From Candidatus Jacksonbacteria bacterium RIFOXYB2_FULL_44_15 (GTDB lineage: Bacteria > Patescibacteriota > Patescibacteriia > UBA9629): a stretch of DNA of 36,942 nt. Positions 1 to 7,389 of this stretch are shown piece by piece; the first letter of the stretch is position 1; each line of letters opens with the position of its first letter. The stretch covers positions 1 through 36,942 of the forward strand of contig MHJY01000034.1 of NCBI GenBank assembly GCA_001818235.1, in the 5' to 3' direction. The notes under the pieces were generated by a model that was not told where the DNA came from, did not search any database, and worked only from the letters and a program-made list of their open reading frames with translations. The position numbers and the translations under genes were made by a program.

Positions 1-1
1 T

Positions 2-523
2 CTGGAAGCAGGTGGCGCGACTTTTTGCGCGACCCCTGATTTGATGGCCGAGGTAATCAGAAAAGTCAAACAGATTACCAAACTGCCGCTTATTGCCAAG
101 CTTTCGCCGAATGTTACGGATATTGTGAATGTAGCTCAAACAGCCGTTAGCGCCGGTGCTGATGGCTTAACGTTGATCAACACCTTACTTGGCATGGCGA
201 TTGATGTTAAAACTCGCCGGCCGCGATTAAAGAACAATGTCGGCGGCTTGTCTGGCCCGGCGATACATCCGGTGGCTGTTGCCTGCGTTTGGAAAGTCAG
301 AAAAGCATTGCCAGATGTCCCGATTATCGGCATCGGCGGAGTGCACGATGTTGAAACAGCTATAGAGATGATCTTAGCTGGCGCGAATTTGGTGGGCATT
401 GGCACGGCCAACTTTATCAATCCTAATGTGTGCATCGAAATAATTGATGGTTTAGAAAAATATTGCGCCGAAAACGGCGTCAAAAATATCTCGGAGCTAG
501 TCGGAAAAGTACAGGAGTGGTGA
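2..523 (+). CDS. pyrD: Dihydroorotate dehydrogenase, class 1B catalytic subunit (C-terminal part)
   Basis: The reading frame is open from base 2, so the gene begins outside the window; the listed start at 41 is internal. The protein would oxidise dihydroorotate to orotate in pyrimidine synthesis. Visible class 1B landmarks are KLSPNVTDI, the INTLLGMAID segment, GGLSGPAIHPVAV, and the FMN-phosphate-binding region IGIGGV followed by AGANLVGIGTANF. The part with the catalytic Cys lies upstream of the window or at its very edge. It is the only plus-strand gene in the left 33 kb and converges on the aminotransferase gene. Class 1B enzymes normally pair with an electron-transfer subunit (PyrK), which is not visible here. 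Family assignment is secure; the subclass is inferred from motif wording. Confidence 0.9.
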   Translation: MEAGGATFCATPDLMAEVIRKVKQITKLPLIAKLSPNVTDIVNVAQTAVSAGADGLTLINTLLGMAIDVKTRRPRLKNNVGGLSGPAIHPVAVACVWKVRKALPDVPIIGIGGVHDVETAIEMILAGANLVGIGTANFINPNVCIEIIDGLEKYCAENGVKNISELVGKVQEW

Positions 524-531
524 GAGGAGCC

Positions 532-556
532 CACGCGAAAGCGTGTTATAATTTCT
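532..556 (+). terminator. Possible pyrD terminator hairpin with GAAA tetraloop
   Basis: Just after the pyrD stop, CACGC-GAAA-GCGTG forms a short GC-rich hairpin followed by TTATAATTT. The T-tract is interrupted, so termination would be weak. The same CGAAAGC also pairs perfectly with GCTTTCG about 18 bases downstream, giving a competing longer stem. Confidence 0.35.
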
Positions 557-580
557 ACAAGCTTTCGTTTGGTCTCCTTT

Positions 581-636
581 AAAAAAACGAACCCCCATTT
601 TGACTAATGAATGTATGTTAGTCGATTTGGGGATTC
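581..636 (-). terminator. Rho-independent terminator of the aminotransferase gene
   Basis: On the minus strand a long interrupted hairpin pairs GAATCCCC with GGGGGTTC (one mismatch) and GACTAA with TTAGTC. It is followed directly by seven T residues (the A7 run at 581-587 on plus). It lies about 40 bases past the stop of the class IV aminotransferase gene. Confidence 0.7.
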
Positions 637-677
637 TTTTGTTGATAGTTTGATTTTTCAAGTAAATGTTTTTACGG

Positions 678-1613
678 TCAAATGAGGCCGCAGATTTCAT
701 TTTGGTAATCGATGTAGACACTTTGGACTGCCTTAGTCACTGGGCCAATTTGACCTCTATTAATATCCGTATCGTCAATTTTGGTAACCGGTACTATCCC
801 AGTTGATGAAGCTTTAAAAACTTCCCGCGCCGTTTTAATCTGACTCCGAGTAATAAGCATTTCTCTAAATTCAAATTGCGATAATTTTTTTTCCACAACT
901 TCAAATATTACTTGGCGAGTAATACTTGCCAGGATTCCCTGTAGTGGTGGTGTACACACTAATATCTTATCAGTACCAGCTTGTAAATGAACACTCCAGA
1001 CCGCGGCTGTACTACATTCCAATACATATTGTCTAGTAGGTTCGATTTGGGGTGAAACAAACATGACGTCGTCTATTGTCGGATATATTTTCCGCATCTG
1101 ATGGAAGCCTATGCTTGCTCCAGTGTAATTTAAGAGCTTCACACCTGGGTCTTGCCTTTGGAACGGGTAAGTGGCCACGGTAATCGCCTCTTTAGGAGGC
1201 TGCAAGTGGCTGACTGCAATATGAAGTAATCCCGGACCGGCTGGTGAGATGTGATTATCGGCTTCTGGTCCGCCGGTAATAATAACTTTTACCAAAAGGC
1301 GTTCGTTATTTCGGCTGTCAACGTCCAATAATTTTACAAAATTACGATTGACAACCGACATTATTTTTCCAGTAAGCTCATTTTCATCATAGGCAATTGG
1401 TAATCCAATGGCCCTCGTCGAAGTAAGAAGTCTGTCGACGTGGTCCTTGAGGCGAAAAACTTTTCCGTTTAAGGCAACGCATACAGTAAAGACGCCATAG
1501 CCTCGTGAAAATGCGATATCGTCCGCAGGGATGAATACTTTTGAACCGAGATAATAGACTCCATTACGGTCAATTTCGCCGGATGAAGTATATTCAGAAT
1601 AAGAATATAACAT
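678..1613 (-). CDS. Class IV (fold-type IV) PLP aminotransferase, BCAT/ADC-lyase-like
   Basis: 311 aa, close to the usual ~300 of branched-chain aminotransferases and aminodeoxychorismate lyases. The N-terminal part has the SRGYGVFT motif and the KDHVDRLLTS segment. The lysine in VKLLNYTGA is the likely PLP-binding residue. ECSTAAVW, TPPLQGILASITR and VFKASSTGIVPVTKID match the later family blocks (Glu near the cofactor, phosphate-binding turn, TPxxxGI[LT]R). Substrate cannot be told from sequence: BCAA, D-amino acid and ADC-lyase members share these motifs. The start is fixed by AAAGGAGG seven bases upstream of ATG, an SD strength rare in this window. It is monocistronic, with its own promoter, leader hairpin and terminator. 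Composition and signals suggest later acquisition. Confidence 0.85.
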   Translation of the reverse strand: MLYSYSEYTSSGEIDRNGVYYLGSKVFIPADDIAFSRGYGVFTVCVALNGKVFRLKDHVDRLLTSTRAIGLPIAYDENELTGKIMSVVNRNFVKLLDVDSRNNERLLVKVIITGGPEADNHISPAGPGLLHIAVSHLQPPKEAITVATYPFQRQDPGVKLLNYTGASIGFHQMRKIYPTIDDVMFVSPQIEPTRQYVLECSTAAVWSVHLQAGTDKILVCTPPLQGILASITRQVIFEVVEKKLSQFEFREMLITRSQIKTAREVFKASSTGIVPVTKIDDTDINRGQIGPVTKAVQSVYIDYQNEICGLI

Positions 1614-1620
1614 GCTAATA

Positions 1621-1628
1621 CCTCCTTT
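1621..1628 (-). promoter_or_regulatory. Strong Shine-Dalgarno of the aminotransferase gene
   Basis: On the minus strand AAAGGAGG sits seven bases before ATG. Most other genes in the window have only A/T-rich leaders, so this site both fixes the start and marks the gene as unusual. Confidence 0.8.
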
Positions 1629-1647
1629 AGGTATATAAGTTTATTTT

Positions 1648-1665
1648 CCTGCTATTATTAGCAGG
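1648..1665 (-). promoter_or_regulatory. Perfect 7-bp palindrome in the aminotransferase leader
   Basis: CCTGCTA-ATAA-TAGCAGG on the minus strand is a perfect inverted repeat with a 4-base loop, between the inferred promoter and the SD. It could be an RNA hairpin or an operator; there is no T-run, so it is not a simple terminator. Confidence 0.5.
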
Positions 1666-1696
1666 TTTGACAAAGAAATATGAAGTTATAATCGTT

Positions 1697-1725
1697 AATT
1701 TACTATAAATATAACTTATTGTCAA
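1697..1725 (-). promoter_or_regulatory. Candidate sigma70 promoter of the aminotransferase gene
   Basis: Minus strand: a perfect TTGACA, 17 bases, then TAAATT (4 of 6 matches to the -10 consensus). The predicted start would leave a leader of roughly 75 bases carrying the palindrome and SD. Confidence 0.45.
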
Positions 1726-1740
1726 TCTTGTTACGGCTAC

Positions 1741-1772
1741 AAAAAAATGACCTAGCAAAATGGTCATTTTTT
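1741..1772. terminator. Bidirectional terminator after the gatB-MNT-HepT operon
   Basis: AAAATGACC and GGTCATTTT form a nine-pair stem with a nine-base loop; T-runs follow on both strands. It lies 15 bases past the stop of the HepT-like gene, so its main use is probably on the minus strand. It also insulates the aminotransferase promoter. Confidence 0.8.
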
Positions 1773-1786
1773 AATCTACACTCAGT

Positions 1787-2167
1787 TTATTTTAACTGCT
1801 GGCGCACTTGCTCCATCATTTCGTAATATTTAAAAATCCGCTGATACAAAGCATCAATGGTCTGCTCGTCATAGGTGTGAACGCTTAAATTGCGATCATC
1901 TGCCATTTGTAAGGCAGTTTCGGTTTCAGTTGGAGTCAAAATTTTATAAATTTGCAGTTGCCTGATCGCGGCTTTAGGTGATTTCACGTCGTCGCCTTCA
2001 GAAAGAGAGTATAACCGCAGACATTTCCAAAATAACTCAAAACAGTATTCAAATCGCTGAATTGTAGCGTCACGAATAACTTTACTTTTTTCCATTTGCA
2101 AGACTTCTTTTAAAGTCGCAAGCGCGCTGTCCAATTGTTTTATCTTGCTCTCTAGTTTTTTATCCAT
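1787..2167 (-). CDS. HI0074/HepT-like nucleotidyltransferase-substrate-binding protein
   Basis: 126 aa, all helical, matching the HI0074 family. The RFEYCFELFWKCL segment, SPKAAIRQL, and the terminal RNLSVHTYDE motif (R-N-x3-H, the conserved motif of HepT-like proteins) are all present. In this family the protein forms a complex with a small MNT-domain nucleotidyltransferase, and several such pairs act as toxin-antitoxin modules in which HepT is the toxin. The gene overlaps the preceding MNT gene by 16 bases, so translation is probably coupled. It is the last gene of the minus-strand operon before a strong terminator. Whether this pair is a toxin-antitoxin system or a housekeeping enzyme is not decidable from sequence. 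Confidence 0.85.
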   Translation of the reverse strand: MDKKLESKIKQLDSALATLKEVLQMEKSKVIRDATIQRFEYCFELFWKCLRLYSLSEGDDVKSPKAAIRQLQIYKILTPTETETALQMADDRNLSVHTYDEQTIDALYQRIFKYYEMMEQVRQQLK

Positions 2168-2439
2168 AACATTTTACTGTTTAAAACTTCTTTTTTAAAA
2201 TCTGGAGACACTTGGTTAAAATCGATAATATCAATTTGATACGGAAAAGTCGATTCTTCAAAATATTCCCTAAGCTCGCTAATTTGGCGGGCTGATAACT
2301 GGCCTTCTATTCCAAGATCAATATCACGAAAATTATCGCGTTCCAGGCTAGAACCGTAAATAAAAATTTTTACCGGCTCTTTTCCGATTTTTTGTTCTAT
2401 TAAAGACTTTAATTTTGTTAAGTATTGTTCTTCAATCAT
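2152..2439 (-). CDS. MNT-domain minimal nucleotidyltransferase (partner of HepT-like protein)
   Basis: 95 aa, typical of minimal nucleotidyltransferases of the HI0073/MntA type. IFIYGSSLERDNFRDIDLGI contains the GS...DxD signature that binds Mg-NTP; a later Asp in PYQIDIIDF is in the position of the third carboxylate. The usual small residue and Arg after GS are replaced by SSLER, a mild divergence. In characterised pairs the MNT protein AMPylates and neutralises the HepT toxin. It begins about 20 bases after gatB and overlaps the HepT-like gene, so it sits in the gatB operon rather than in a mobile island. Confidence 0.85.
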   Translation of the reverse strand: MIEEQYLTKLKSLIEQKIGKEPVKIFIYGSSLERDNFRDIDLGIEGQLSARQISELREYFEESTFPYQIDIIDFNQVSPDFKKEVLNSKMLWIKN

Positions 2440-2459
2440 ACTCCCATCCCCTCTTTAGA

Positions 2460-3959
2460 TCACGCATCTTTGTTCAGCGCGTCTTTAAGCATTTTTTCAA
2501 TCGTCTGCGGATCAACCCGGCCTTTGGTTTCGCGCATCACCGCGCCCAACAGAAATTTTAGGGCATTGGCTTTGCCTTTGTTAAAATCAGCCACCGCATC
2601 TGGGCTGGATTTAATGACTTTATCAATAATTTCTGTCAACTCATCGCTTTTACCGACCTGCCCCAAATTTTCCTCGGCCATAACATCGCAGGGATCTTTG
2701 CCTGTTTCCGCCATTACCGACAAAATCTGCTGGCCAGCCTTGGAAGTGATTTTATTTTCGGCGATCAAAGTTACAAATTCGGCAAAATTTTCCGGAGTTA
2801 TTTTTAGGTCGCTCCAATTATTATTGACTCGCGGCGCCAATTCGTTAATCAGCCAGTTAGCAGTTAATTTGGCCAGACGGGCGTCAAACTCCTCTTCTTT
2901 TTGTGCGACAGATTCCACCCACTCCAATACCTCAGACATCACCTGCTCCACGTAGTTAGCCAGTTCGTAATCGCGCGTTAAAATCGCGGCGTCAGCAAAA
3001 GAAAATTTATATTGATTATGGAACCGAGTGCGTTTGGCCGCCGGTAATTCGGGCAGAGATGACCGCATAGCATCAAGATCAAAAAATGACTTGGCTTTTA
3101 CTGTTTCATTCGCATTTTTTATTTTTATCGGCGGTATGTCCGGCTCTGGAAAATAGCGATAATCATGCGCTTCTTCTTTTTGCCGCTGTTCGATGGTAAT
3201 TCCCTTAGCCTCATCCCAGCCGCGGGTCTCGTGCACTTTCGGAATATGGCCTTGCTCCCAAAGCAATTTTTGCCGTTTGATTTCGTAAGCCAAAGCCCGT
3301 TCAACGGCTTTAAATGAATTTAGATTCTTGATTTCGGTTTTAGGATTAAGAGCATTCGTCCCAACCTTCCGCAACGAGATGTTGGCGTCACAGCGCAGAT
3401 GTCCCTTTTCCATGTCTGCCTCAGAAATGTCTAAAACGCGCATAATCGAGCGTAACTCGCGAAGAAAATTAGCCGCAACTCGCGGTTCGCGAATATCCGG
3501 TTCGGTGACGATTTCCATCAATGGCGTGCCGGCGCGATTATAATCCACGATGCTGTAATTTTTACCCGTTGGGTGCAATAGTTTGGCGGCGTCTTCTTCC
3601 AGATGCAAGCGGTTGATGTGAATTTGCACTCCATCAATATCCAAGTAGCCATATTTGCCAAAAGGCTGGTCATACTGGGAAATCTGATAGGCTTTAGGCA
3701 AATCAGGATAAAAATAATGCTTGCGATCAAACTTAGATTCAGCGGAGATTTCGCAGTTTAACGCCAAAGCCGTTTTAATCGACCATTCAATCGCTGTTTT
3801 GTTGGGGACAGGCAGGGTGCCGGGATGTCCGAGGCAAATTTCGCAAATACAAGAATTAATCGGTTGCAACTCGCCGCTGTTGTCGCAGGTACAAAACATT
3901 TTGGATTTGGTTTTTAATTGAACGTGAATTTCCAGTCCAATAATCGGTTCTAAATTCAT
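2460..3959 (-). CDS. gatB: Asp-tRNA(Asn)/Glu-tRNA(Gln) amidotransferase subunit B
   Basis: GatB phosphorylates the misacylated tRNA-bound Glu or Asp, so that ammonia from GatA can amidate it. The start at 3959 (MNLEPIIGLEIHVQL) matches the family; the track's 12 extra N-terminal residues are not family-like. Landmarks in order are GLEIHVQLKTKSKMFC, Zn-ligand cysteines CTC and CEICLGHPG, the HYFYPDLPKAYQISQYD block, EEDAAKLLH and DYNRAGTPLMEIVTEPD. The C-terminal Yqey-like tail domain ends in GAVMRETKGRVDP. At about 499 aa it is full length. gatA and gatC are not in the window. It follows the membrane-protein gene by ten bases and leads into the MNT/HepT pair. Confidence 0.95.
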   Translation of the reverse strand: MNLEPIIGLEIHVQLKTKSKMFCTCDNSGELQPINSCICEICLGHPGTLPVPNKTAIEWSIKTALALNCEISAESKFDRKHYFYPDLPKAYQISQYDQPFGKYGYLDIDGVQIHINRLHLEEDAAKLLHPTGKNYSIVDYNRAGTPLMEIVTEPDIREPRVAANFLRELRSIMRVLDISEADMEKGHLRCDANISLRKVGTNALNPKTEIKNLNSFKAVERALAYEIKRQKLLWEQGHIPKVHETRGWDEAKGITIEQRQKEEAHDYRYFPEPDIPPIKIKNANETVKAKSFFDLDAMRSSLPELPAAKRTRFHNQYKFSFADAAILTRDYELANYVEQVMSEVLEWVESVAQKEEEFDARLAKLTANWLINELAPRVNNNWSDLKITPENFAEFVTLIAENKITSKAGQQILSVMAETGKDPCDVMAEENLGQVGKSDELTEIIDKVIKSSPDAVADFNKGKANALKFLLGAVMRETKGRVDPQTIEKMLKDALNKDA

Positions 3960-3969
3960 AATGTATCTG

Positions 3970-4791
3970 TCAGTTTTGCAATGCCGGCGCATCACTCACA
4001 GTCGTAAGTTTTTTGGCGGAAACAATATTTTTTAGCCGAACATACAAGATCGTCATAATCAAAACTAAGAGCGGCAAGCTTAAGGTGGCAAAAATATCCA
4101 TCACTAATTTTTCCCACCATAAAGAAAAATATTCACTGCCGAGTAATTTTAGGTTGCCTGTCGCAGCGGCAATAATAAAATCCGCCAGTGATGCAAAAAT
4201 TACAAACACCGCGCCCCAGAACAATACTAAAATAGCAAAATTAAGCGTCGTAGCCAGAGGCTCTTTAAAGAATAGTGTCGCGCTGCGTTGCATGGCTTTT
4301 AGGCCGCGCAGTTTTTCCACCACAATAGCATAACCGGAAAATAAAAACAGCATCACAAAAAAACCGATCCACAGAGTATTGCCGACGGCGGCTATATTAT
4401 TTAAAGCCGGATTAGTAACATGGATGACGACGGTGAGTAAAAACGGGATACTCAGGATAATTATCGAAATAATAATTTTTACAAAAATAAAAGGAAGAAA
4501 TAATCCCCAGGCCTGGGTAAACCGTTCTTTCAAGCGCGCCGATAATCGAGCGGTCGGGTTTTCTACCAACTCCGAGCTGGCTTGAATCAGCATAATTTCT
4601 ACCAGCACGCCTATTATGCTTAATATGACCGCAAAAAAAATGATATAAATCAGTTCCAGTTTACCCAAATAGCTGTAATGCATTACAAGGCGCAACAACA
4701 AAAGCGGCACCAGTAGCGGACTAATCAGAGCCGCCCACAGGCCCAAATGTTTAAAATAAAAACGGCTAGAATTTTGCAGTAAGGTTTTCAT
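3970..4791 (-). CDS. Polytopic membrane protein of unknown function
   Basis: About 273 aa. The start at 4791 is chosen because its ATG overlaps the tmk stop in ATGA; the track start eight codons earlier lies within tmk. Hydrophobicity suggests about six membrane segments, with a soluble loop rich in R/K (ARLSARLKERF) after the second and a basic C-terminal tail. The architecture recalls DUF4013 or the glycerophosphodiesterase membrane-domain family, but I see no diagnostic motif. Translational coupling to tmk probably reflects only operon packing. Confidence 0.7.
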   Translation of the reverse strand: MKTLLQNSSRFYFKHLGLWAALISPLLVPLLLLRLVMHYSYLGKLELIYIIFFAVILSIIGVLVEIMLIQASSELVENPTARLSARLKERFTQAWGLFLPFIFVKIIISIIILSIPFLLTVVIHVTNPALNNIAAVGNTLWIGFFVMLFLFSGYAIVVEKLRGLKAMQRSATLFFKEPLATTLNFAILVLFWGAVFVIFASLADFIIAAATGNLKLLGSEYFSLWWEKLVMDIFATLSLPLLVLIMTILYVRLKNIVSAKKLTTVSDAPALQN

Positions 4792-5429
4792 ATAAATGGG
4801 GCAGTTAAGCGCCAAAGTTGCTTGGCCACTTCTTCGCGGGATAAAATTGTGTTACCCCGATGGCAACGCAACAGGCGCCAAGTTTTATGCTGGCGGCATA
4901 ATTTTAATGCTTGATTAGCCGCCGCATTCAAATGCATAATATCCGCCTCATGAATATCCTTGGGGCGGCCTCTTTTGGTAATTAAAGTATAAGCCATCCT
5001 TGCCGGCAAGTAAAGACAGACAACCAAATCTGGCTTAGGCAAGCCTAAAATTTCGTACTCAAGATTTTCTATCCAATTTTGAAAGTCAGCTCGTTTACTG
5101 GCTGGAACTTTAATGGCTTGATGAATCAAATTGGCCGTCGTATAGCGCGCCAGGACCACCACTTTTTTTTGCTTGAGCCATTTTTGAATTTTATTTTTTG
5201 TTTGCCAGCGGTCTAAGGCATAGAGCATTGTTGCTAGGTGCGGATCAACTTGATCAATATTACCAAATTCACCGGCCAAATACTGCCTTACCATTTGACC
5301 AAAAAAATTTTGATAATGCGGGAAATCCAAAGTTTCCACGGCGTAGCCAGCTTTTTTTAAATTTTTAATGAGATATTCTGTTTGAGTTGTTTTGCCGGTG
5401 CCGTCGATGCCGTCGATGACGATGAGCAT
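4788..5429 (-). CDS. tmk: Thymidylate kinase
   Basis: 213 aa, usual size. It phosphorylates dTMP to dTDP, the last dedicated step of the dTTP pathway whose other enzymes lie just upstream. The P-loop is GIDGTGKTT at residues 7-15. LDFPHY resembles the FPxY substrate motif, and ALDRWQ follows. The family's usual DRY...SN segment reads ARYTTAN here, so the conserved Asp is Ala; related kinases can have other residues at this place. The lid region TKRGRPKDIHE follows. It ends in an ATGA overlap with the membrane-protein gene and starts about 70 AT-rich bases after dut. Confidence 0.9.
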   Translation of the reverse strand: MLIVIDGIDGTGKTTQTEYLIKNLKKAGYAVETLDFPHYQNFFGQMVRQYLAGEFGNIDQVDPHLATMLYALDRWQTKNKIQKWLKQKKVVVLARYTTANLIHQAIKVPASKRADFQNWIENLEYEILGLPKPDLVVCLYLPARMAYTLITKRGRPKDIHEADIMHLNAAANQALKLCRQHKTWRLLRCHRGNTILSREEVAKQLWRLTAPFI

Positions 5430-5433
5430 AAGC

Positions 5434-5499
5434 GAAAATTACAAATTCAAAATTCCAAATAACAAATAAATTTCAAATCTCAAAATTCAAAATATCAAA
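5434..5499. repeat. Low-complexity CAAATT/CAAAAT tract between dut and tmk
   Basis: The spacer is a run of degenerate units such as CAAATTCAAAATTCCAAAT and TCAAAATTCAAAATATCAAAT. A similar but shorter tract occurs near 31385-31430 between tsf and pyrH. It contains no ORF or hairpin terminator. Confidence 0.5.
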
Positions 5500-5928
5500 T
5501 TAGCCAGTACTCCCAAATCCTCCACGCGACTTCTTTTTTGTCTGCGCGGTTTCTTTAAAATCAACTTTAGCGATTTTAACCAGAACTGCTTGGCCTAAGC
5601 GCTCGCCGCGCGCAACTTTAGCGTCACTATCAGTAAAGTTGTAAACTTGAAGTTTCATTTCATCTTCTGGCCCGCAGAAATCTTGATCAATAATGCCGAT
5701 GCCGTTGCGCGACGCCAAGCCTTTTTTGAGCGGCGTCGAAGAACGTGTCGCAACCAGCAACATGTAACCGGTTGGCACTTTGACGATCAAATTAGTGGGA
5801 ATCAAAACGATTGTCTGAGGCTTGACAGTCAAATCAATCCGCGAATACAAGTCAAAAGCCACGGATCCGGTGGTCTGATAAGCCGGCAAAGGCAAGGTTT
5901 TATCAATGCGAGTAATTTTGAGAGTCAT
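5500..5928 (-). CDS. dut: dUTP diphosphatase (trimeric dUTPase)
   Basis: 142 aa, typical for the trimeric family. It hydrolyses dUTP to dUMP, preventing uracil incorporation and feeding thyA. Motif 1 is GSVAFDLYS, motif 2 is RSSTPLKKG, and the uracil-binding hairpin is ASRNGIGIIDQDFCG. Motif 4 is GERLGQAVL, and the C-terminal P-loop-like motif 5 RGGFGSTG is complete. Its ATG overlaps the thyA stop (ATGA), giving tight coupling with the enzyme that uses its product. Confidence 0.95.
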   Translation of the reverse strand: MTLKITRIDKTLPLPAYQTTGSVAFDLYSRIDLTVKPQTIVLIPTNLIVKVPTGYMLLVATRSSTPLKKGLASRNGIGIIDQDFCGPEDEMKLQVYNFTDSDAKVARGERLGQAVLVKIAKVDFKETAQTKKKSRGGFGSTG

Positions 5929-6770
5929 ACCGCAATATCAAATTTAATCGGCGGCAGGTGAGAATAATTTAACAATTTAAAATCAGCAAACTTTAATTGC
6001 CAAAATGGTTTTTTGTTTATTTTAAGGCTCGGTTTGGTGAGCGGCGTTCTTTTTACTTGCTCCTTGGCGCCAGCGAGATGATTAACATAGATGTGGCAGT
6101 CATTAATATAGTGACTAAATTCGCCCAGCTTTAAGCCGCATTCACCGGCCAGCATTTGCGTCAAAATTGCATATGAAGCCAAATTAAAAGGGATGCCCAA
6201 CATTAAATCGCCGGAGCGTTGCGTTAAATGGCAACACAGCCGTTTATCGGCAGTCACATAAAACATAAAAACAGTATGGCAGGCCGACGGCTGAACTGTT
6301 TTTTTGGGATCTCGGTCTGGCCGGTTAAAATCAGCCGGGTTCCACGCCGAAACCACCATCCGGCGGCTATAGGGATTGGTTTTCAGGTCATCAATCACTT
6401 TTTGGATTTGATTGACATGGCGGATTCTAACTGCGCCACTAGCGGGATTTTGCAGATATTGTTCCCATTTGGTCCATTGGTAGCCGTAAGTATTGCCCAG
6501 CGACCAGTTTTTTTCGGCGCTCGTCCAGGCGTCCCAAATTTTTGTTTGTCGACGTAGGCGGCGGATATGCGTCTCCCCGCTCAAAAACCATAACAATTCA
6601 TAAAGCACGGCGTCAAAATTTACTTTTTTGGTCGTTAAAAGCGGAAAACCTGAATTCAAATCAACTTTATAATGCAAACCAAAACAAGCAATCGTATCAA
6701 TGCCGGTGCGATTTTTTCGGCGCTCGCCTTTGGCTAAAACAGTTTTGATTAATTGCAGATATTCGCGCAT
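5925..6770 (-). CDS. thyA: Thymidylate synthase
   Basis: 281 aa from the ATG at 6770 (MREYLQLIKTVLAKG), the usual N-terminus; the track's TTG four codons upstream has no better signal. It methylates dUMP to dTMP with methylene-tetrahydrofolate. Visible are RTGIDT near the N-terminus, WFLSGETH, the catalytic Cys in QPSACHT, QRSGDLMLGIPFNLASY and the HIYVNH block. The C-terminus ends in IKFDIAV, close to the family's closing segment. It lies in a block with a DHFR-like protein, dCMP deaminase, dut and tmk. Confidence 0.96.
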   Translation of the reverse strand: MREYLQLIKTVLAKGERRKNRTGIDTIACFGLHYKVDLNSGFPLLTTKKVNFDAVLYELLWFLSGETHIRRLRRQTKIWDAWTSAEKNWSLGNTYGYQWTKWEQYLQNPASGAVRIRHVNQIQKVIDDLKTNPYSRRMVVSAWNPADFNRPDRDPKKTVQPSACHTVFMFYVTADKRLCCHLTQRSGDLMLGIPFNLASYAILTQMLAGECGLKLGEFSHYINDCHIYVNHLAGAKEQVKRTPLTKPSLKINKKPFWQLKFADFKLLNYSHLPPIKFDIAV

Positions 6771-6798
6771 GGATATTATCAATTAATTCGGCAAATTG

Positions 6799-7389
6799 TT
6801 AAACGCCGATTAGTCCGCAGATAATTTTATCAAGCTCGCGGTAAAGATTTTCCAGTGAGCCGTTATTGTCTAATGTAAAGTCAGCCTGAGAGGCAATTTC
6901 TTTGATTTTTTGTTCTGATTCCTGGTTGTTTTGCCGGACAAATTGTTCCCAAGTGGTTGTAGAATCATCGGGATTCTCGCGCCGCTCGCCCAAGCGCTGG
7001 TGGCGCAGTTTGATATCAGACGTAACCGAGATGATGTGAAAGTTAGGAAGCTCCCGCAAATAGACGGCGTCAGAAGGTCGGCGAATGCCCTCGGTGATAA
7101 TAATTCGCTCTTTTGATTTTTTGACGTCGGCGACAATTACTTTGGACATCAAATCATCGCCAAAATTTTGTCGTAAACAAGTGGATAGCGTTTGCATGTT
7201 GTGCCGTCTATTTTCTAAATAGAGTCGCGCCAAAATATCGCGCAACATATCAGAGAAGCGATAAGTAACGGCGCCGTATTTTTCTTCCAAATATTTGGTG
7301 ACGGTCGTTTTCCCGGCGGCGATTTCTCCGATAATGCCGATAACTTGTTGAGTTACTATAGAATCGATAGAATTGTTATTGGTTTTCAT
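6799..7389 (-). CDS. P-loop NMP-kinase-like protein (dephospho-CoA-kinase/AAA_18-like)
   Basis: About 196 aa from the ATG at 7389 (MKTNNNSIDS); this start overlaps the dCMP deaminase end by 14 bases, whereas the track start lies deep inside that gene. The Walker A is GEIAAGKTT. An ITEGIRRPSD strand resembles the Walker-B region, and a lid RHQRLGERREN is followed by helices and a final NNGSLENLYRELDKI. The layout is that of small NMP or dephospho-CoA kinases and of poorly characterised archaeal/CPR homologues. Its position between dCMP deaminase and thyA suggests action on a nucleotide or deoxynucleotide, but that is inference only. Confidence 0.7.
   Translation of the reverse strand: MKTNNNSIDSIVTQQVIGIIGEIAAGKTTVTKYLEEKYGAVTYRFSDMLRDILARLYLENRRHNMQTLSTCLRQNFGDDLMSKVIVADVKKSKERIIITEGIRRPSDAVYLRELPNFHIISVTSDIKLRHQRLGERRENPDDSTTTWEQFVRQNNQESEQKIKEIASQADFTLDNNGSLENLYRELDKIICGLIGV

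Noticed and set aside
547-552. TATAAT after pyrD
   Set aside because: No -35 at a suitable distance and no gene downstream on plus; part of the hairpin region.
1666-1692. TTGACA...TATAAT on plus upstream of the aminotransferase gene
   Set aside because: Spacing is only 14 bases and no plus-strand gene follows.
2425-2955. 176-aa plus-strand ORF opposite gatB
   Set aside because: Ser/Thr-rich translation with no family pattern, fully antisense to a strongly conserved gene; a shadow frame.
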